Shown piece by piece: positions 58,988-64,000 of a DNA stretch of 64,000 nt. Below the pieces are notes generated by a model. The model was not told the DNA's origin. It did not search any database and worked only from the letters and a program-made list of their open reading frames with translations. A program made the translations under genes and the position numbers. Each line of letters starts with the position of its first letter. Position 1 is the first letter of the stretch. Source of the DNA: JBDSWU01 sp038230395 (GTDB lineage: Bacteria > Patescibacteriota > Saccharimonadia > Saccharimonadales > UBA4665); contig JBBRNI010000001.1 of assembly GCA_038230395.1 (NCBI GenBank), positions 1-64,000 of the forward strand, read 5' to 3'.

Positions 58988-59500
58988 ATGGGGAGAAACT
59001 CTTACTTGCAATCAGTTTCGACGTCGACGCGAACTTTTCAGACGCCGCCAACGACTGTCGAAGTGCCCGCGCCAAAGGCTCAGCGCAAGCTACCAAAGCT
59101 ATCTAAAATGCGGGCTATGACTGGTATCAAACTACCAGCAAAGCGCTTACCATGGGTAATTGTTGCCGTCTTCGCGGTTATGAGTTTATTTTTACTGTCC
59201 CAATATAACGACGCAAAGGCAAAACTATCGTCCCCACAAGCCTCGGTTGCAGCGGCTCGGCAAGTCAATGACACCCTGGGCAAAGTTGCTAAGTTAGCTA
59301 TAGTGCCGGCTAATGAAACACCGACAGTTGCTACCATCGCTAACGCCGCTAAACTAAAGGGCCAAAGCTTTTTCGCTAACGCTAAAGATGGTGATAAAGT
59401 AATTGTCTATAGCCAAGCTAAAGAAGCGATTTTGTATCGCCCAAGTACGAATCAAATTGTTACAATCGCCCCTGTTTCCGCGCCAGCAGCTAATCAATAG
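58988..59500 (+). CDS. Single-pass membrane protein of unknown function
   Basis: 170 residues: basic, Pro-rich cytoplasmic N-terminus, one helix (WVIVAVFAVMSLFLLSQY, residues about 56-73), and an extracytoplasmic C-terminal part with a coiled region and FANAKDGDKVIVYSQAKEAI. This last segment resembles small domains seen next to fibre or pilus proteins in CPR genomes, but I cannot name it. Confidence 0.65.
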   Translation: MGRNSYLQSVSTSTRTFQTPPTTVEVPAPKAQRKLPKLSKMRAMTGIKLPAKRLPWVIVAVFAVMSLFLLSQYNDAKAKLSSPQASVAAARQVNDTLGKVAKLAIVPANETPTVATIANAAKLKGQSFFANAKDGDKVIVYSQAKEAILYRPSTNQIVTIAPVSAPAANQ

Positions 59501-59508
59501 TTACTTTT

Positions 59509-59676
59509 TTATTTTTCGAGATAAAATAACGTTGCGGCCATGAATGATAAACCTACATCGCGGAACGTAATCAAGAAGGTTGAGGGGTTAAATACTATCA
59601 AACCAACTAACAAGCCAATAGCTACTATGGCGGCTAGGCGTATAAACATGTTGAAGAGCAGGGCTGCAACATACAC
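59509..59676 (-). CDS. Small two-helix membrane protein, possibly with a GTG start
   Basis: 55 residues read on the reverse strand: MYVAALLFNMFIRLAAIVAI and onward. It forms two hydrophobic helices separated by a short loop (NPSTFLITFRD) and ends FYLEK. The hydrophobic pattern makes a real membrane peptide more likely than the 48-residue basic frame on the opposite strand. No clear promoter or SD. Function unknown. Confidence 0.45.
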   Translation of the reverse strand: MYVAALLFNMFIRLAAIVAIGLLVGLIVFNPSTFLITFRDVGLSFMAATLFYLEK

Positions 59677-59763
59677 CTTAGGATAAGCAGTTACAAGTTG
59701 AAATTAAGCACTTTGTGTCAATTACCATAATGTTTCCATATTACCTAAGTTGATGAATTTAAA

Positions 59764-60015
59764 ATGGATAGCCAAGTCGGTCGAATACTCGAAAATACAG
59801 CAAAAACTTTAGCCGTGCTAAGCGGATTTTATGTAATCGTATTATGTTTGCAACCCAAAGATGGAGGTGAAAATGGTGGCGTGAGTGGAATTGGTGGCTA
59901 CTCTGCAGTAATCACTGCTATATTTGTTATTACAGTAGCCTTTATTATTCTCCGACAGCTCCAAACTATCACTGATTTAAAAAGTGAAGTGGACTTCCAT
60001 AAACATAAAAATTAA
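59764..60015 (+). CDS. Small membrane protein
   Basis: 83 residues with two hydrophobic helices (TLAVLSGFYVIVLCL and AVITAIFVITVAFIILRQL) linked by a Gly-rich loop. No family recognised. Confidence 0.6.
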   Translation: MDSQVGRILENTAKTLAVLSGFYVIVLCLQPKDGGENGGVSGIGGYSAVITAIFVITVAFIILRQLQTITDLKSEVDFHKHKN

Positions 60016-60155
60016 CCGTTACTTGCTCTGAGGGTATAGTCGCAATTAATTATTAAATTTTTATGAATCTTGCTTCAGTTTGATTAATAGCCTCATCTTC
60101 ATAGTGCTCCGCATAGGCATTACGAAAGCGTTTTGGTATAATTTTAGCAGATATC

Positions 60156-61130
60156 ATGGCTACTAATAACTCCAAGCAACGCATCTCAATGGTCATTCCG
60201 TTATATAACGAAAGCGCTAACCTGCCCATATTGCACGACAGCTTGCGCACGGTGTTAGCCAATTTACCAGATTACGACTTCGAAATTATATACGTTAATG
60301 ACGGTAGCCAGGATGATAGCTTGGGCATTGTACAAGGCATAGCTAAGCACAATGACGCTATCCGAGTTATTAGTTTGTCGCGGAACTTTGGCAAAGAAGT
60401 CGCAACCACTGCTGGCATTCATGCCGCCAAAGGCGACGCCATTATTACGCTGGATGCTGATGGGCAACACCCCGTCGAGCTGATTCCGCAATTTATTGAG
60501 CGCTGGCAGGCTGGCTCAAAGGTAGTAATAGGGGTGAGGACCTCAAATCAGGGCGAGGGCTTCACGAAGCGCTACGGCTCCAAAGTATTCTACAAGGTAA
60601 TGAACCGCCTGTCTGGCACTCATTTAGTTCCAGGATCCAGTGATTTTCGCTTAATTGACCGCGTTGTTCAGCAAGAATTTATGCGTATGACAGAACGTAA
60701 CAGAATTACGCGTGGCCTGGTCGACTGGTTAGGCTACAAGCGCGATTACATCAATTATGTAGCAAATCCACGAGTAAATGGCGACACTGGCTATTCATTC
60801 CAGCGTTTGGTGAAACTGTTTATCGACAGTATTATATCGCTGAGTATATCACCGCTATACATCGCCGCCTACCTAGGTGCTTTCGTATTGCCAGTTTCGG
60901 TGCTACTTGGTTTATTTATGGTAGTAGATAAGCTATTTGGCGATCCACTTAACTTACATCTGACTGGTGGGGCATTCGTGCTGGTACTAATGTTATTTCT
61001 GATTGGCGTGCTGTTGCTATCTCAAGGGATTATTGGGCTTTATCTGTCACATATCCACAGCGAAACGCAGAACCGGCCGTTATATGTTATTGATCAATAT
61101 AATTCTAAGGGCCTCGTAGATGCCTCCTAA
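60156..61130 (+). CDS. Membrane glycosyltransferase family 2 (DPM1/ArnC/GtrB-like)
   Basis: 324 residues. GT-A fold with SMVIPLYNESANLPILHDSL, VNDGSQDDS, and the D-x-D-type motif D100-A-D in ITLDADGQHP, plus LSRNFGKEVATTAGI. Two C-terminal helices anchor it (YIAAYLGAFVLPVSVLLGLF and the following AFVLVLMLFLIGVLLLS). Such enzymes load a sugar onto undecaprenyl phosphate. It overlaps the GtrA gene by 11 bases and starts an operon. Confidence 0.93.
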   Translation: MATNNSKQRISMVIPLYNESANLPILHDSLRTVLANLPDYDFEIIYVNDGSQDDSLGIVQGIAKHNDAIRVISLSRNFGKEVATTAGIHAAKGDAIITLDADGQHPVELIPQFIERWQAGSKVVIGVRTSNQGEGFTKRYGSKVFYKVMNRLSGTHLVPGSSDFRLIDRVVQQEFMRMTERNRITRGLVDWLGYKRDYINYVANPRVNGDTGYSFQRLVKLFIDSIISLSISPLYIAAYLGAFVLPVSVLLGLFMVVDKLFGDPLNLHLTGGAFVLVLMLFLIGVLLLSQGIIGLYLSHIHSETQNRPLYVIDQYNSKGLVDAS

Positions 61131-61560
61131 GCTGGCCGAACTCCTCAAGAGGCCAGGCGTACGTTACTTATTAGTTGGCGGAAGCGTTTACGTCTTTGAG
61201 TTAGTTATTATTATCGTAGCTCAGTATTACGGCGCTAGCGCCGTGGCCGCAGTAGCTTATAGCTTTATATTGGGGACGCTTGTGTCATTCTTATTACAGA
61301 AGCTGGTGACTTTTGGTGACAAACGAATGCATCACAAAATTTTGGTTCCGCAGTTCCTCGCGGCTTGCGCCTTAATAGCTTTCAATTTTGGCTTTACATT
61401 ATTAGTGACCAAGTTATTGACCAACATTTTGCCAGCAGTAGTCAGCCGAACACTAGCCTTGCTCACGACTACTATATGGAACTTCTACTTATATAGGACA
61501 AAGATATTTAAACCCTCGTCTGAAAAACCACTCAATAAGCTTAATAATACGGTACAATAA
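61120..61560 (+). CDS. GtrA-family membrane protein
   Basis: 146 residues with four helices and the GtrA pattern LLVGGSVYVFELVIIIVAQ, FILGTLVSFLLQKLVTFGDKR, then FNFGFTLLVTKLL. GtrA proteins are thought to flip lipid-linked sugars across the membrane, paired with the upstream glycosyltransferase. Confidence 0.92.
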   Translation: MPPKLAELLKRPGVRYLLVGGSVYVFELVIIIVAQYYGASAVAAVAYSFILGTLVSFLLQKLVTFGDKRMHHKILVPQFLAACALIAFNFGFTLLVTKLLTNILPAVVSRTLALLTTTIWNFYLYRTKIFKPSSEKPLNKLNNTVQ

Positions 61561-61590
61561 CTATAACAAGACACATTATCAAGGAATACC

Positions 61591-64000
61591 GTGCCTCAAA
61601 CAGATAAAAAAACCGGACTGCCGAGCCGTCCGACAACTGTAGCTGCTGTGTCTAAACGGCTAAGAGCTAAAACAGCATCGATTACTAAGCGACTGGCTAA
61701 CTCTAAACGCTTTTTGCTACTGTACGTGATTTTTAGTTTAGTGGTACTGGTCGGCACAGCCGTCGTATGGAGTTATCTAGGTGCTCGTTTGCAGCAATCA
61801 AATGCTGACCAACTGTCTGACCCACTTCTATTTGTCAGCCCAGCAACATTCCATGGTGCTACATTTCCTGCGCAACACAGTTTTTTATTGAAATGGCCGG
61901 TCTTCTACCTAATCAAATTAGCAGGTTACAGCACAGTATCTTTCGTTGTCGCTACTATGGGAGTGGCAATTACGACAGTCATGTTGTTCGCGGGTGTACT
62001 GTATAGGATTGACCGGCGACCACTCATATTCGGTACGCTCTGCTTGGCGCTAGCCTCATGTTTGCTGCTAGTGCCAGCTCAACCTTACGCCGGGGGATTG
62101 TTGCCAGTTAATATGGCCATGGTCACCACTCGTAATCTAGAGTATATTCTATACATTTTTAGCCTAATATTTGTAGCTCGACAGCCTAAGTTCAACAGTT
62201 GGCGTTTCTGGGTAGCAGTGATACTACTTGGATTGGTCTGCGCCAGTGATCGACTTTTTTTGGATATTAGTATTGTTGGTGCTTTGATGGCCACCATTGT
62301 CTATGGCATGCGAAAACGGTGGAATCTTGTTAGCTTGTCAGTGAATTGGTTGTTTGTGGGCATAATGGCTGGAGCGATTGCGCTTGGAGCGCTGTGGGTA
62401 ATTGACGGAGCCCAAGTTACACATATTGCTGGCCAGTCGGGCACCAGCCCATACGCCGCTATCCATACTGTTAAAGACCTTGTGCTTGCTGGCGGTTATG
62501 CTATTAGCGATTTATTTACTAATTTTGGAGCTAATCCAGCGTATGACGGTACAGTTGTACGTCAGATTCCACACTTAGCACAACATCGTATTTTCTCAGC
62601 CAGTGGTATAAGTTATCTTATTAACGCTAGTATTTTACTGTATGGTCTGTATATTTGCAGCCGCTTCGTATTGTCTGGTTTACTCAAAAAAAGAGCCGGT
62701 ACTATTAAGCCGAGCACACCATTTCGCCTGACTAATATGATGATTTGGACTAGTTTGGCCGCAATTGGTGTGTTCATGGTGAGTAATCATGACTATGCCG
62801 TCGATAGTCGGTATTTAACTATTAGTTTATTTACTGTTTTTATCGCGTTATCGGCATATGCAAGCCGTAAACGTCCGCAGCCTACCAAGCTGTTGATGAT
62901 TGCGATTTTGCTTTGTATCGGAATGGGGGCAGCCGTACCACAGCTACTCTCTAATCAGCGTTCGGGGCAGCAGGCCCTAGCTGGAATTAATGTTCGTAAC
63001 AATCTGATAGCACGAGCCTTAGCAACGCATCGTACTACCATAATAGTCGGTGATTACTGGCGTGTACTCCCCATCCAAGTTATTGCACATAATCAACCCG
63101 CGGTAGCTGCTTTCCCTCTGCAAAATTGTACCGAACCTCGAACTGTGTTGAGTAGTGAAAGTTGGCAACCTAATTTGCATGGCCGTAAGTTTGCTTATCT
63201 GGAGTCGTTTGATAAAAGCCTGACAGATTTTCCGCAGTGTAATCAAGCCCAGATTTCTAAATTCTTTGGTCCTCCAAATGCTACAGAACTGATTGCAGGA
63301 ACCCTGGAGCATCCGATCGAGCGCTTACTATTTTATGATCAAGGGGTTCACAATAGGGTAGCCGGGGCTACTATCTCAACGATAGCCCCAATTACATTGG
63401 ATGATTTACCTCATACCTCATGTCCTGTTCCAACAGTTATGAACATAGTAGCCCACGAGGACGACGATATTCTCTTCATGAATCCTGATACTTCGCATGA
63501 GCTTCAGATTGGGCACTGTGTCAGAACGGTTTATATTACAGCCGGTGATGATGGCCAGGATCGGGGCTACTGGCTATCCAGACAGCGTGCCTCCGAGTCA
63601 GCTTATTCGGCAATGATCGGTAACAAGGAGCCGTGGGTAGAGCGCATTGTGCGCCTCAACAGTCATGAATTTATTACTGTCGCTAACCCACATGGGAATG
63701 ACCAAGTTTCGCTAATTTTTGTGCACTTACCTGATGGAAACATGTCAGGCAAGGGTTTTGAGAGTACACACGCTGAAAGTCTGGCAGGACTCTATAAAAA
63801 TAAAATTAAAACTATGCATAGTGTCGATAACCAGTCTGTCTATACTTCAGAGGGACTAACTTCTGCTCTTAACGACTTGATGATCACCTATCAGCCAACA
63901 GCGATTCATACACAAAGTGAATTTCATGGTACGCAGTTTACTGATCATTCTGACCATGAGGCGGTCGGACTTTACGTGAACAAAGCCTATGCTCTATACG
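61591..64000 (+). CDS. Polytopic membrane protein fused to a PIG-L deacetylase domain (incomplete)
   Basis: The frame runs open from a GTG at 61591 (AAGGA upstream) to the end of the window: at least 803 residues, so the gene is incomplete. Residues about 40-490 contain about ten to eleven helices like a GT-C-type glycosyltransferase or polymerase; an extracytoplasmic region follows. From about residue 612 a PIG-L/LmbE-type domain begins: AHEDDD at 621-626 in place of the usual AHPDDE, the ITAGDDGQDRGYW turn, and DHSDHEAVGLY near 785. PIG-L enzymes de-N-acetylate GlcNAc-linked substrates with zinc. Third gene of the GT2-GtrA operon, so an envelope sugar lipid is the likely substrate (inference). 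Confidence 0.8.
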   Translation, partial: MPQTDKKTGLPSRPTTVAAVSKRLRAKTASITKRLANSKRFLLLYVIFSLVVLVGTAVVWSYLGARLQQSNADQLSDPLLFVSPATFHGATFPAQHSFLLKWPVFYLIKLAGYSTVSFVVATMGVAITTVMLFAGVLYRIDRRPLIFGTLCLALASCLLLVPAQPYAGGLLPVNMAMVTTRNLEYILYIFSLIFVARQPKFNSWRFWVAVILLGLVCASDRLFLDISIVGALMATIVYGMRKRWNLVSLSVNWLFVGIMAGAIALGALWVIDGAQVTHIAGQSGTSPYAAIHTVKDLVLAGGYAISDLFTNFGANPAYDGTVVRQIPHLAQHRIFSASGISYLINASILLYGLYICSRFVLSGLLKKRAGTIKPSTPFRLTNMMIWTSLAAIGVFMVSNHDYAVDSRYLTISLFTVFIALSAYASRKRPQPTKLLMIAILLCIGMGAAVPQLLSNQRSGQQALAGINVRNNLIARALATHRTTIIVGDYWRVLPIQVIAHNQPAVAAFPLQNCTEPRTVLSSESWQPNLHGRKFAYLESFDKSLTDFPQCNQAQISKFFGPPNATELIAGTLEHPIERLLFYDQGVHNRVAGATISTIAPITLDDLPHTSCPVPTVMNIVAHEDDDILFMNPDTSHELQIGHCVRTVYITAGDDGQDRGYWLSRQRASESAYSAMIGNKEPWVERIVRLNSHEFITVANPHGNDQVSLIFVHLPDGNMSGKGFESTHAESLAGLYKNKIKTMHSVDNQSVYTSEGLTSALNDLMITYQPTAIHTQSEFHGTQFTDHSDHEAVGLYVNKAYALY

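Noticed and set aside
1..64000. CRISPR arrays, rRNA genes, prophage structural genes
   Set aside because: No regularly spaced repeats, no rRNA-like conserved segments and no phage capsid or tail genes were seen on either strand.

Overview
The window has two compositional parts. Bases 1 to about 6750 are strongly G+C-rich and actinobacterial in style: two complete insertion sequences, fragments of genes beside them, a repeat-type protein and a multi-helix-turn-helix (HTH) DNA-binding protein. Bases about 6750 to 9190 are a mosaic: a low-G+C membrane gene, a small basic ORF behind a run of nine G, a P-loop kinase and a second HTH protein with 21-base direct repeats. From about 9190 to the end the sequence has moderate G+C and is uniform. 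Its gene set suggests a Patescibacteria/CPR genome, most probably Saccharibacteria (TM7): a NAD-dependent ligase without its zinc finger, a leucyl-tRNA synthetase (LeuRS) with a Nudix domain inserted, Ni superoxide dismutase with its maturation protease, LemA/HtpX, a baeRF-family protein, compact spacing and many extended -10 promoters next to start codons. TGA is used as a stop. The left part is either DNA acquired from an actinobacterial host or neighbour, or an assembly chimera; the sequence alone cannot decide.

Layout of the CPR part. 9.2-17.5 kb: a SemiSWEET gene broken by an in-frame TGA, a CDF-like transporter, a D,D-carboxypeptidase (reverse), lemA-htpX, ligA and membrane proteins. 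17.6-24.3 kb: a pilin-like surface protein, a 517-base gap with long palindromes and a predicted structured RNA, corA, tRNA-Ala, a band-7 protein, a MazG-like enzyme, a VIT-family transporter, tRNA-Phe, a secreted beta-helix protein and tRNA-Gly. 24.3-34.9 kb: hydrolase and SDR pair, a small membrane gene between duplicated micro-ORFs, DUF5679, histidine kinase, PAP2 phosphatase, acyltransferase, baeRF/SHOCT/Crp group, PPOX, PH-domain protein, and an isopentenyl phosphate kinase-Nudix pair. 35-46 kb: prs, MscS, maf, tRNA-Cys and tRNA-Leu, hydrolase, membrane-anchored murF-like ligase, XRE regulator, ddl and leuS. 45.9-49.9 kb: information-processing cluster rpmF-nusB-Nudix-rnc-rpsP-khpA-trmD with no rimM. 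50-59.5 kb: sodN-sodX, then a run of secreted and surface proteins. 59.5-64 kb: small membrane proteins, then a GT2-GtrA-(polytopic plus PIG-L deacetylase) envelope glycan operon cut by the window end.

Most striking observations: tRNA-Ala and tRNA-Gly both replace the near-universal G19:C56 elbow pair with another Watson-Crick pair (A19:U56 and U19:A56), while Phe, Cys and Leu in the same window keep G19:C56. There are also two unidentified candidate small RNAs with their own promoter and terminator, a shared 32-base palindrome at two distant loci, and many promoters that predict leaderless mRNAs.
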